NCBI GenBank assembly: GCA_900095095.1
Contig: FMBT01000311.1
Coordinates: 124,001 to 188,000 of the forward strand
Origin: Fragilariopsis cylindrus CCMP1102
Lineage: Eukaryota > Bacillariophyta > Bacillariophyceae > Bacillariales > Bacillariaceae
Direction of reading: 5' to 3'
DNA: 64,000 nt
In this document: positions 56,110 through 64,000 of the stretch, piece after piece
How positions within the stretch are numbered: position 1 is the stretch's first letter
Layout of the letters: the number at the start of each line of letters is the position of its first letter
Program-made: the position numbers and the translations under genes
Notes under the pieces: generated by a model
The model's input: the letters and a program-made list of their open reading frames with translations, nothing else
Told to the model about the DNA's origin: nothing
Databases searched by the model: none

Positions 56110-57675
56110 TTATTTATTAGGAATTTGATTCCCTTCTTCGATCCGAACAACTTTTGAATCCCCTTTCCGTCTTGTGACTTTACGAGTGCGTGCATCTAAT
56201 ACAGAAATGGCATCATCGATACTTACACCAGCCTTCACAGCACGTGCCATAGCAAAATATAAGACATCTGCTAATTCACTTGCCACCTCTTCTTTCGTGG
56301 TGGCTTCTGCTAATTCTTGTGCTTCTTCTACTAACTTATCTTGTAATAATTGAGAATCATTAAATAAACGTTTTGTATAACTACCAGGTGGTGCATTCTT
56401 TAAACGATCCTTCATTGTAAATTCTAATTGACGTATACCATTCGATGGACCCCAACATGTAAATCTATTTAAATGACAAAAACATGGTCCAGTAGAACTA
56501 TGTTCCACACATTTATTGTCATTATCATCATTGTCACCAACAGTATCAGTATCACCACCACATTGTGTAACAGTAAATCGTAATGCATCACCATCACAAT
56601 CCACATCTAATCTATGCAATGTTTGATAATGTCCAGATGTATCACCCTTCCGCCATAGTCCACGTCTTCTACTAAAGTAGACACCTCGTCCACATTCTAA
56701 CGATGCCACAATAGATTCTTTCGAACTATATACTAACCCTAATGCTTCACCACTTCTGGTACAAACAACTGTCGTATATAATTTATCTGGACGATCTGTG
56801 ATCATACATGCTGCATAGGCCATACCTAATTGAGTTGATGTTGGATCCTTTAATGCAATTTTACCTTTTTCATCTTTACATTTTTTAGAAATTTTTGTTA
56901 TTAAATCATTATCGGAGGTAGTACTAGAGGTAGTAGATGATGGTAATTCAAAAACAACCTTGTGATTTTTATCAGGAATATAGGATAATATTGTATCAAC
57001 ATGATCTAAAATTACCTGATGATTGTTGTTTTTGCCAGTGATAATTTTTCTTGAAAGGTCAATACTAATAGTTGATGCATATGTTAATGCATGTATAATT
57101 TCACCTTTTGTTACATCTCCCGATGAATCACCCGAAAAACTTGCAATCAAACGTTCTTTTGGTATTTTTGCAATATCATATAATGCTTCTAAATTATTTG
57201 CTGTACCATCAATTACAATCGATGTACATCCGGCATCTAAAAAACAGGCACAAATACAACCATCGGTATCAATAATTTGTGATGATTCTAACACAATTTC
57301 AACATTAATTATACTCACATCTAGTCCAAGTGTGGATGTTAAATAGGTTGATGCCATTGCAATACCTTGTTTCATATATTTTTTCTTTAATTTCTTTTTT
57401 TCATCTTTATCTACTATATCTTTATCGTCGTCAACTAAGGATTGTTGTTTATTTTTATCAAATATTAATTTATATTCTTCATTTGCATTTGCGGTTGTAA
57501 CTGATACAGCAATTTCTTGTGAAGTTGATGTTGTCATACTATCCGTTGTCATTGTAGGAATCATTTTCATGGCAAGTGGATTAATACGACAACTACCAGC
57601 GGCTGCTAATGAAATACCACGTTTTTCATTTACAGGAATTTCATTTATAAATGATGGATATGGTATAGATGTCAT
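56110..57675 (-). CDS. hisIE: Bifunctional histidine enzyme: phosphoribosyl-ATP pyrophosphatase / phosphoribosyl-AMP cyclohydrolase (HIS4-like)
   Basis: It carries steps 2 and 3 of histidine synthesis. Domain order follows the N-terminal two-thirds of fungal HIS4. First comes a ~230-residue N-terminal region (VLESSQIID...KIPKERLIASFSG). Then comes the cyclohydrolase (~283-405) with DRPDKLYTTVV, LGLVYSSKESI, RGVYFSRR, LWRKGDTSG, DVDCDGDALRF (metal-binding) and GPCFCHL. Last is the pyrophosphatase (~425-510) with SYTKRLFNDSQLLQDKLVEEAQEL and ELADVLYF. The C-terminal histidinol dehydrogenase of HIS4 is absent. The frame is one exon of 521 codons. No plastid-targeting sequence is obvious at this Met, so the true start or location is open. 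Confidence 0.93.
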   Translation of the reverse strand: MTSIPYPSFINEIPVNEKRGISLAAAGSCRINPLAMKMIPTMTTDSMTTSTSQEIAVSVTTANANEEYKLIFDKNKQQSLVDDDKDIVDKDEKKKLKKKYMKQGIAMASTYLTSTLGLDVSIINVEIVLESSQIIDTDGCICACFLDAGCTSIVIDGTANNLEALYDIAKIPKERLIASFSGDSSGDVTKGEIIHALTYASTISIDLSRKIITGKNNNHQVILDHVDTILSYIPDKNHKVVFELPSSTTSSTTSDNDLITKISKKCKDEKGKIALKDPTSTQLGMAYAACMITDRPDKLYTTVVCTRSGEALGLVYSSKESIVASLECGRGVYFSRRRGLWRKGDTSGHYQTLHRLDVDCDGDALRFTVTQCGGDTDTVGDNDDNDNKCVEHSSTGPCFCHLNRFTCWGPSNGIRQLEFTMKDRLKNAPPGSYTKRLFNDSQLLQDKLVEEAQELAEATTKEEVASELADVLYFAMARAVKAGVSIDDAISVLDARTRKVTRRKGDSKVVRIEEGNQIPNK

Positions 57676-58271
57676 GATTGCCTGTCAATTTCTGCCAATT
57701 CGTTGTAATTTCTTCTCTATTCTATTCTTTTCTCTTCTCTTCTACCGATGTGGGTATGTGTACTAGTACTCAATTGGTTGATCGTCAATCGTCGTCGTGA
57801 GCTCTACACCGTAAAAAGCAAAAGGCGATGGGAGGTAAATTCAAAAATTAAAGCGATGATTTTTTTTTGTGGCGGACACCAGGGCGACACATGCGAGATT
57901 GATTCAAAACGTCATCCACGTGGAATGTATCTACAGTTGAAGTGAGTGAAGGCAACGAACACAGTACAAACAAAATTCTACGTAGCGGCATGATTTAGTC
58001 CCAATCCACAGACTAGAAACAAAATTCTACGACGTTGACTTTGTAGTGACAAGATTTAGTCCCAATCTACAGACGGACAAATGACAAATTTTTAAAGAAC
58101 AGCAACTCCTTCTAGATTCAACACAATTCTTATTTCTTATTGGTACTGTACGACCTTGCTTGATCTACAGTATTCCAACTACTTTGTTGCCACCAAAGCA
58201 ATTTTCGCCATCGTCATCATCATCATCATCATCGTCATCATCTTTACCGTCGTTATCGCAGTCCCCAGAAA
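57676..58271. other. Divergent promoter region with an imperfect repeat
   Basis: ACAAAATTCTACG followed by GATTTAGTCCCAATC and ACAGAC occurs twice, at about 57969-58014 and 58018-58073. A TCA run lies near 58215. No gene seen. Confidence 0.5.
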
Positions 58272-59285
58272 ATGTTAGGACGAAACAACAATACCAAGAA
58301 AAGGCCCCCGCCTCCTTTCCTGCCACCATCGATTATTGTTGGTGATGATAGTATTGCAGGTAGAACACGTCGTCAAAAAAGAGCAATTGCTTCCAAATGG
58401 GATATACAAACACCTATTATTATTGAAATTATTAATTGGTTAGATCAAGAAAGTCTTATGAATTTAAGTTTAGTTTCAAGACAATTACATAGTACTATTG
58501 CTAATGAACCTGGAAATAAAAATAAAATAGTCCCTGTTTTTGAAGTAAGTGGAAGTTCCACACGAAGAATTTTTCAAATGTTACGTAACAATTTCTTGAA
58601 CGAAGAGATAAAGAACAAGTTACAATATTATCCTCGTATGAGGTTGAATAATGTGCACATGTATGACGAAATTTATGACCACGAAGTAGAACAGATGGCA
58701 AGAGATGTTCGAATGGATTGGATTACGTCGTTAAATATTTATTCTTCCAGTTCTCCTTCTTCAAGAATTGCTGCTACAATTCTGCCCTCCCTCTCCAGAA
58801 TTCTGCCTAGCTTGCGTGAACTAGATATCTCAAAATCGGGTGTTGTAAATATTTTTGGAATTTCAAACAATTGTCCTCTTTTAGAAAAAGTTACAGCGGA
58901 TAATCTTGTGGATATTTGTTTCACCTTGGATGGTTCCGACATGAGATTTTGTAATAATGTAAAAGAAATCTATATGGATCATTCTTCATTCAACCACCGC
59001 GGCAACATACTAAAAGATAAAATATCGGACTCAAATAACCACCACGATATCTTTATGTTCCATTATTGTTGCAAGGCTCTTGAACGTGTTTCGATTCGGA
59101 ACATGAAGTTCAGAATCTTTTGGGGTGACGACAACGACGATGACGATGAGGATTTCACACAAAATTTACTGATCAAATTTGTTCGTAATGCTCCTCCAAC
59201 CTTACATTGGTTTCGAAGTGATTTAACTCCAGATAATATTACAATGCTTCGAATGGAACGACCTGGAATTGAACTTTTGAATTGA
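58272..59285 (+). CDS. F-box / leucine-rich-repeat-like protein
   Basis: This is one exon of 337 codons. Residues ~40-80 (PIIIEIINWLDQESLMNLSLVSRQLHS) match an F-box, which binds Skp1 in SCF ubiquitin ligases. Leucine-rich segments follow: ITSLNIYSS, LRELDISKSGVVNIFGI, LLEKVTADN, LERVSIRNMKF. There is an acidic Asp run (~288) and a C-terminal LHWFRSDLTPDNITML..ERPGIELLN. This composition suggests a substrate-recognition subunit. A related fragment at 30215-30345 shows the family is multi-copy in this genome. Confidence 0.75.
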   Translation: MLGRNNNTKKRPPPPFLPPSIIVGDDSIAGRTRRQKRAIASKWDIQTPIIIEIINWLDQESLMNLSLVSRQLHSTIANEPGNKNKIVPVFEVSGSSTRRIFQMLRNNFLNEEIKNKLQYYPRMRLNNVHMYDEIYDHEVEQMARDVRMDWITSLNIYSSSSPSSRIAATILPSLSRILPSLRELDISKSGVVNIFGISNNCPLLEKVTADNLVDICFTLDGSDMRFCNNVKEIYMDHSSFNHRGNILKDKISDSNNHHDIFMFHYCCKALERVSIRNMKFRIFWGDDNDDDDEDFTQNLLIKFVRNAPPTLHWFRSDLTPDNITMLRMERPGIELLN

Positions 59286-59579
59286 ATTGAAGAAACAAGA
59301 AATAACAATATTCGATTCGATTGTGTTTACTCATCGCTACAATCGCGAAATCCCTACAGTAAAAAAGCAAACCCCCGTACCTAAAATAAATAATAACTTA
59401 ATGATAATGCATAATTATTAGTTTATCTTATATCAATCACGTTTCTAGCTAGAACCCACCTAACAGCTGCCGAGCAACTAGCATTAATTTAAATTAGAAC
59501 AGGCATGAAGGCATTAAAAAACGGAAGAAGCCCGGTAATACACTACGTTGTTCTATATATTATCTTCAATTTGTTGAAA

Positions 59580-60899
59580 CTAGCTAACCACATTAATACA
59601 ATTATTGCCGTTTGTATTTATATATGATTCAATATTATCAGTTGTCATATCAACTAATCGTTGTCTTGTTTCTAATCGTTTCCATCCGATATGTGGACTT
59701 AATACAACATTAGTAAGTGACCATAATTTGGAATCCGATACTGGGGGTTCTGTATGAGTTACATCTAATCCAGCACCAGCAATTACATTATATTCTAAAC
59801 AATCAATTAATTCATTTTCATTTATAACCTTTCCACGGGATGTATTTATTAAATAGGCAGTTGATTTCATTTTAGTTATTTGATTTGTACCAAAACTATT
59901 CTTTGTGTCATTATTTAATGGTGTATGGATACTAACAAAATCAGATTTTTCTAATAATTCATTTATATCATATGTTACATATACATTAGGATGGTTAAAT
60001 AATTTATGTGAATCAGGTAATGAAGGAAGGGTAGTACTATCATTAGTATTCGCATCAGTGGCAAGTCCAGCAGGATTACGACGACTAATAATAATATTCA
60101 TACCTAATACTAAACCAATTTCTGCAACCTTGGTACCAATCCGTCCAGAACCACCCACTAAACCTAATGTTTTATTATTTAATTCCATTAATGGTAATGT
60201 AAATGGTCCAGTAAAATTCGATCGATCACCATTACCACGATTTAACATGGATTGTTGTTGAAACATATTCATCGCAAAATTCATTATATATGTGATTGCT
60301 GTTTGTGCCACAGCATCATTGGAATAACTTGGTACATTACATACTTGTATTTGTTTTTCGTTGCAAGTATCTAATGGTATATTATTATATCCTGTACCTG
60401 CCTCACATATTAATTTTATACTACTATTCTTGGAAAATTGTTCAATTGCATTCGATGGTAATGCCATTTCTTTAAGTATAACGATTTCTGTACCAACATG
60501 TACTTCATTCACTAAACGTATAATTTCAGAGACGGATATAATTGTATCCACATCATTCCGACGAAAATCTGTGATCGATGCAAGTTTCTTGAAATTTAAT
60601 TTTTGATCATAATCTAATCGACTACAATTCAAAAATAATGCTATCGGTTTTTTTTCCCTGTTCTCTATCACATTATTGGTGTTACTACTACTGCTATCGT
60701 CGCTACTCATGGTTCTGCTATTTTTGGAAATGGAATTGTTGCTATTTTTGATGCTGATGCTGGTTTGAAATAAGGCAACAGAAGAGGTGGAAAAGGCAGC
60801 TACTGCAACGCTAACGTTGTTACTTCGTCGTTGATATAAGAAGGTTGTGGACAGAAAGCTACTTTGAATACAAGTTCTACTTGTAGTAGCGATGATCAT
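59580..60899 (-). CDS. D-isomer-specific 2-hydroxyacid dehydrogenase
   Basis: It reversibly reduces a 2-keto acid (glyoxylate, hydroxypyruvate or pyruvate type) with NAD(P)H. The Rossmann motif GLVGGSGRIG is at ~247. The catalytic triad is visible: Arg in NTSRGKVINE (~351), Glu in THTEPP (~380) and His in SPHIGW (~400). The N-terminal ~75 residues are Ser/Thr/Arg-rich and look like an organelle-targeting peptide. The core is a normal ~330 residues in one exon. The first glycine-rich loop reads GGSGRIG where GxGxxG is usual. The exact substrate and organelle are not determined. Confidence 0.9.
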   Translation of the reverse strand: MIIATTSRTCIQSSFLSTTFLYQRRSNNVSVAVAAFSTSSVALFQTSISIKNSNNSISKNSRTMSSDDSSSSNTNNVIENREKKPIALFLNCSRLDYDQKLNFKKLASITDFRRNDVDTIISVSEIIRLVNEVHVGTEIVILKEMALPSNAIEQFSKNSSIKLICEAGTGYNNIPLDTCNEKQIQVCNVPSYSNDAVAQTAITYIMNFAMNMFQQQSMLNRGNGDRSNFTGPFTLPLMELNNKTLGLVGGSGRIGTKVAEIGLVLGMNIIISRRNPAGLATDANTNDSTTLPSLPDSHKLFNHPNVYVTYDINELLEKSDFVSIHTPLNNDTKNSFGTNQITKMKSTAYLINTSRGKVINENELIDCLEYNVIAGAGLDVTHTEPPVSDSKLWSLTNVVLSPHIGWKRLETRQRLVDMTTDNIESYINTNGNNCINVVS

Positions 60900-61329
60900 T
60901 GTTAGACGTTAGTCACAACTTTTTTTTGTAATCTCTAATTGTAGTAGGAATTGTTGTGTTCTGCCGGTATGTGTTCTTCTTTGACACGCTGAAAATTTGG
61001 ATTTTGGATGAATGAATATAAAAAATAAGAATCTATACTAAGTAAGTACAAGGAATTATTTTACAATGACGTCATCAATCATCATCAAAGTAAAGGGGGA
61101 ACGGATGATTTAAGACTTTCATATTATTTTCGCGACTTTTTGACATAAAAGAACAGAAAAGGCTCTCCTCATGGTGGATACAAATTTGAAAATTAGCGTT
61201 ACTGTACCGGTAACGGTAGTTCCTTTCTCAATCCATCCCAAATTCACAAAAATCCAGTCTCACAAAAATTAAAAAAAGAAAAGAAAAAAAAAAGCAGACG
61301 ACGACGTCGAAGAGATCTAGATAAAAATC
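60900..61329. other. Divergent promoter region
   Basis: It lies between the dehydrogenase and the ankyrin-like gene. It contains a TGACGTCA palindrome (61067-61074) and is otherwise AT-rich. Confidence 0.5.
61067..61074. promoter_or_regulatory. CRE-like palindrome TGACGTCA
   Basis: This is an exact cAMP-response-element palindrome, the site of bZIP factors, in a divergent promoter. Diatom CO2/cAMP-response elements share the TGACGT core. One 8-mer could also be chance. Confidence 0.4.
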
Positions 61330-62586
61330 ATGGACGCCAATATTAACAACGAAGAGAATTATCATCAGCAAGCCGCTGATGGCCGTAGGAGGATTGCCCG
61401 TAGGAGAGCAAGACGCCTCGAATTGATTACGGTCCTTCAACAAACAGAAGAATTTCCTTCTCGATCAGAAAATAAAACTGATGAATTAGTTGAAACTTTC
61501 CTTGAAACTCTAAAAGATGATATCCATGATATGATTTGTGAAAGTGACTACGACGATGGCAATTATCAGGGACTAGATAGCGATCGTGATACAGAAGCTG
61601 AAGTTGAAACTGTATTGCGATTATTTCCTGGCGTTATGACAAGAAGAAAAGAAATTGTATATTATGAAGACGACGATGATGAGGAGGAGGAAATGGTTCA
61701 CTATCCAATTCAATTACTTGCAGTCACGTTCCATGCAGACAGCGTGTGGTGCAACGTGAAATCCGTTTCTTTCATCCCTCTCGTAGCTAAGCTAGCGATA
61801 GAGCTCGACTTGTTTGATGAGCAGCAAAGAGGAGGATTGTTAATAGAAGGTGAAGGTCAACATGAAGGTCAACATGTTCTGCATAGCCTCATGTGTACTG
61901 ACTCAGTCAAACGTCGTAGTCAGGAACGTTATGAATATATCGATGATAAATATCTACGAGTTTTGATTCAATTGAGAAAATTGGGTCTTCTAAAGAAAGA
62001 AGATATTCGAAGGTATTGTCTATTGTACAACTTGTGTGGTGAGGAAGATTATTTTGCAGAAAAGAGGTTTAGGTTCTTGGTCGAATGGGATCCTTCCGCA
62101 TTAATACAAACTACTGGATATGGATATGTACCACTTAATCTCACCGTAGCCACCAGTAAATCTTCAATCCGAGGATTCCAATCTGTTTTCGAATATGGAA
62201 TTCATTATTTTCCAAATAAGAAAGGAATTAATCTCCTATTCCGCAAAACCCATTACGGTGGTACACCCTTCAAATTTGCTTGTGATAATTATGGTCATGA
62301 ACATGTGACGGAAGTAGTAGAAGACACTCTTATTCGTTATTCTACTTCCTTGGACAATCATGCACCACCATTCAATATTGTGGAGGCATTAATGATGGCA
62401 GCTACTGATGAAAATGTTCATTTAGATTGTGTTTATTTTTTGATCCGGAGAGAACCTGATATTTTACAAAAACTGCTATCTTCATTGACATCGTCATCGT
62501 CATCAATTGAAAGTGCAACACATATCAATCACAATAAACGTAAAAGGAACGATAAGAAGAAGGACGACGACGATGATGGCAATTAG
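61330..62586 (+). CDS. Ankyrin-like repeat protein, unknown role
   Basis: This is one exon of 418 codons. A basic N-terminus (RRRIARRRARR) is followed by an acidic linker. Repeats then resemble degenerate ankyrin units: VHYPIQLLAV, YVPLNLTVATSKS, GGTPFKFACDNYGHEHVTEVVEDTL, NIVEALMMAATDENVHLDCVYFLIRREPDIL. The tail is a Ser run and KRKRNDKKKDDDDD. It probably mediates protein contacts. The same reading frame stays open for 60 more codons beyond the TAG at 62584-62586. Confidence 0.7.
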   Translation: MDANINNEENYHQQAADGRRRIARRRARRLELITVLQQTEEFPSRSENKTDELVETFLETLKDDIHDMICESDYDDGNYQGLDSDRDTEAEVETVLRLFPGVMTRRKEIVYYEDDDDEEEEMVHYPIQLLAVTFHADSVWCNVKSVSFIPLVAKLAIELDLFDEQQRGGLLIEGEGQHEGQHVLHSLMCTDSVKRRSQERYEYIDDKYLRVLIQLRKLGLLKKEDIRRYCLLYNLCGEEDYFAEKRFRFLVEWDPSALIQTTGYGYVPLNLTVATSKSSIRGFQSVFEYGIHYFPNKKGINLLFRKTHYGGTPFKFACDNYGHEHVTEVVEDTLIRYSTSLDNHAPPFNIVEALMMAATDENVHLDCVYFLIRREPDILQKLLSSLTSSSSSIESATHINHNKRKRNDKKKDDDDDGN

Positions 62587-62769
62587 AAGAAGAAAAAGAT
62601 GAAAGAAGGTAAGTATAGATTCTGTCTAGAACGAATGTTGTATGGGAATATTCTGTACAAGTACTTGCCGTTTGAAGTTGATGCAGCCATAAGATATGAT
62701 GAAGAAAATGGACAATATTTTGATATGGCGGAATCACGTATAAGGTACCAGTGCCGGAATATCAACTAA
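62587..62769 (+). other. Open in-frame extension after the ankyrin-like stop codon
   Basis: Right after TAG the frame continues KKKKMKEGKYRFCLERMLYG...YLPFEVDAAIRYDEENG to a TAA at 62767. It looks like coding sequence. It may be a C-terminus lost through a recent stop, read-through sequence or a separate small gene starting at 62599. Confidence 0.4.
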
Positions 62770-63084
62770 AAATAAATGCAGATGTGTTATGGGTCCTACT
62801 TGCATTGAAACACTATTAGCTGGTATATGTGGTGAATGGCAAGTAGTAGGAACCACAGAGATTAAATATCAATGATTATACCATACCTCCATTATCTTCT
62901 AGCTAATAAAGTACTATTATTTCATCGTTAAACTGTCTGAGCTTAATTGCATCGTTATCATTCGTGGGTGTTACACGATATATATGATTGGGAGATTAAA
63001 TAATATACAAGATAGTGGGATTGACGATGGAAATACTCATCAAGAGTATTTTATAAAAAAAAGTACGTACTGCAGTATGCGTAC
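62770..63084. other. Convergent 3' spacer
   Basis: No gene or element seen. Confidence 0.5.
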
Positions 63085-64000
63085 TTAGTTTTCATCGTCG
63101 TTATCGTCGTCGTAACCATCATCAGGACCTTCGTAACCAACATCAGGACCTTCACGTTCTATATCAGCAGCTTCAGCATCTTCCTGTTGTTGTTGTTGTT
63201 GAGCTTGAGCAAAATTTAATGCTTTTGCTGTTTTCCATTTCAATGCAATACCAAGAGCTGATAACATACAACACCAACATGCAAAGTATAAATTACTACC
63301 TGGCAGTAATCGTTGTAGTGGACATGGTTCAGCAACACCATTCTTAATGATCGTGCAATTAATAACATTTTTCAAATCGTTTGATAAAAGATCAAGATTG
63401 TTACTCATCATATAATTTGAATTTATAAATTCTGGTATAGCACAATTATAACCACTTGTCGTTGCTGCTATACCATCAACTGCAGTTAATACACTTAACG
63501 TAATAGTCCATATCAAAATTTGGAATAAACTAAGCCATAACTCCATCCAACCACCTTCTTCTATGATTGTAATAAAATCATAATGTATCAATATGAAGAA
63601 TGATGATACGATTAATGAAACTAATCCCATACATATACCAAATATTGTATCACGTTCGTTATCACGTGAATCTGATGAAAAAACTGATTTATCATCTTTA
63701 CTCAATTTGACCTCTAAACTAATACAAGAAACAAATGCAACCAATGCACCAATAAAGTGTATCCACCAATATTTTAATGTTAATGAAACTGATACAATTT
63801 CTTCTAGTGATAATATATCCTTCGAATCGGACCATGAATTTAATGTATATATGCATGCAAATAATGTAAACCATGAGGAATAATAGATATTATTTGTCAG
63901 ATATGCTATACCAGCCGGACGTGTTATATATCCCACACCAATAAGCCACCACACTACCATAAATAATAATGTACAACCTTCTACAATACCATTATTCTTT
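63085..64000 (-). CDS. Multi-pass membrane protein, N-terminus outside window
   Basis: The frame is open from the right edge and gives ~305 visible residues. At least four hydrophobic helices are visible: near VVWWLIGVGYI, IHFIGALVAFVSCISL, IFGICMGLVSLIVSSFFILI and LWLSLFQILIWTITLSVL. A loop with several Cys (YNCAIPEF, VINCTI, EPCPLQ) and a last helix (LYFACWCCMLSALGIAL) follow. The C-terminal tail is cytosolic-looking, Gln-rich then acidic with a GPD.GYEGPDDGYDDD repeat. I recognise no family. It could be a transporter-like or tetraspan protein. Confidence 0.65.
   Translation of the reverse strand, partial: KNNGIVEGCTLLFMVVWWLIGVGYITRPAGIAYLTNNIYYSSWFTLFACIYTLNSWSDSKDILSLEEIVSVSLTLKYWWIHFIGALVAFVSCISLEVKLSKDDKSVFSSDSRDNERDTIFGICMGLVSLIVSSFFILIHYDFITIIEEGGWMELWLSLFQILIWTITLSVLTAVDGIAATTSGYNCAIPEFINSNYMMSNNLDLLSNDLKNVINCTIIKNGVAEPCPLQRLLPGSNLYFACWCCMLSALGIALKWKTAKALNFAQAQQQQQQEDAEAADIEREGPDVGYEGPDDGYDDDNDDEN

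Overview
This window looks like nuclear DNA of a diatom, most likely a pennate one; I cannot name the species. The genes are eukaryotic, with GT-AG introns of about 90 to 190 bases. Proteins are full of Asn, Gln, Ser and Thr runs encoded by trinucleotide repeats. There is a Ty1/copia reverse-transcriptase remnant, an F-box/leucine-rich family with a stray fragment, and secreted proteins with Ala-Pro-Thr and Lys-Ser-Lys tails. I found no tRNA, rRNA or CRISPR array.

Layout: 1-3962 is a self-sufficient P450 fused to its reductase, cut by the left edge. 5506-8196 is a DTW (tRNA acp3U) domain fused to a GNAT domain. 9193-10467 is a RING protein and 10870-11769(-) a small surface protein. 12281-20853 is an FAD monooxygenase gene cut in two by a ~7 kb insertion that carries three genes of its own. 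22295-23605 is a GT32 glycosyltransferase, 24022-26088(-) phosphoacetylglucosamine mutase, and 27096-30122 a large unknown protein. 31818-33420 is a secreted Cys-rich protein with a lysine-rich tail. 36375-38546 is an RluA-type pseudouridine synthase. 38977-41352(-) is a berberine-bridge-type FAD oxidase.

The right part holds two long unknown proteins (46292-48880; 49462-52812(-)), a repeat-built type I membrane protein (53243-55207), a HIS4-like histidine enzyme (56110-57675(-)), an F-box/LRR protein (58272-59285), a D-2-hydroxyacid dehydrogenase (59580-60899(-)), an ankyrin-like protein (61330-62586) and a multi-pass membrane protein cut by the right edge.

Two intergenic regions, 33.4-36.3 kb and 41.4-46.2 kb, are built from decayed mobile DNA: a copia remnant, a pair of inverted ~0.8 kb repeats and a TTAA-flanked miniature element. 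Most genes are metabolically unrelated neighbours, as expected for a eukaryote. The likeliest undescribed system is the insertion at 13128-20082. It holds a two-exon gene ending in an HNH-nuclease-like motif, a six-copy 37-bp repeat array between divergent genes, and two further proteins I do not recognise. It sits exactly inside a conserved gene, with a possible 3-bp target duplication and no terminal inverted repeats that I can see.
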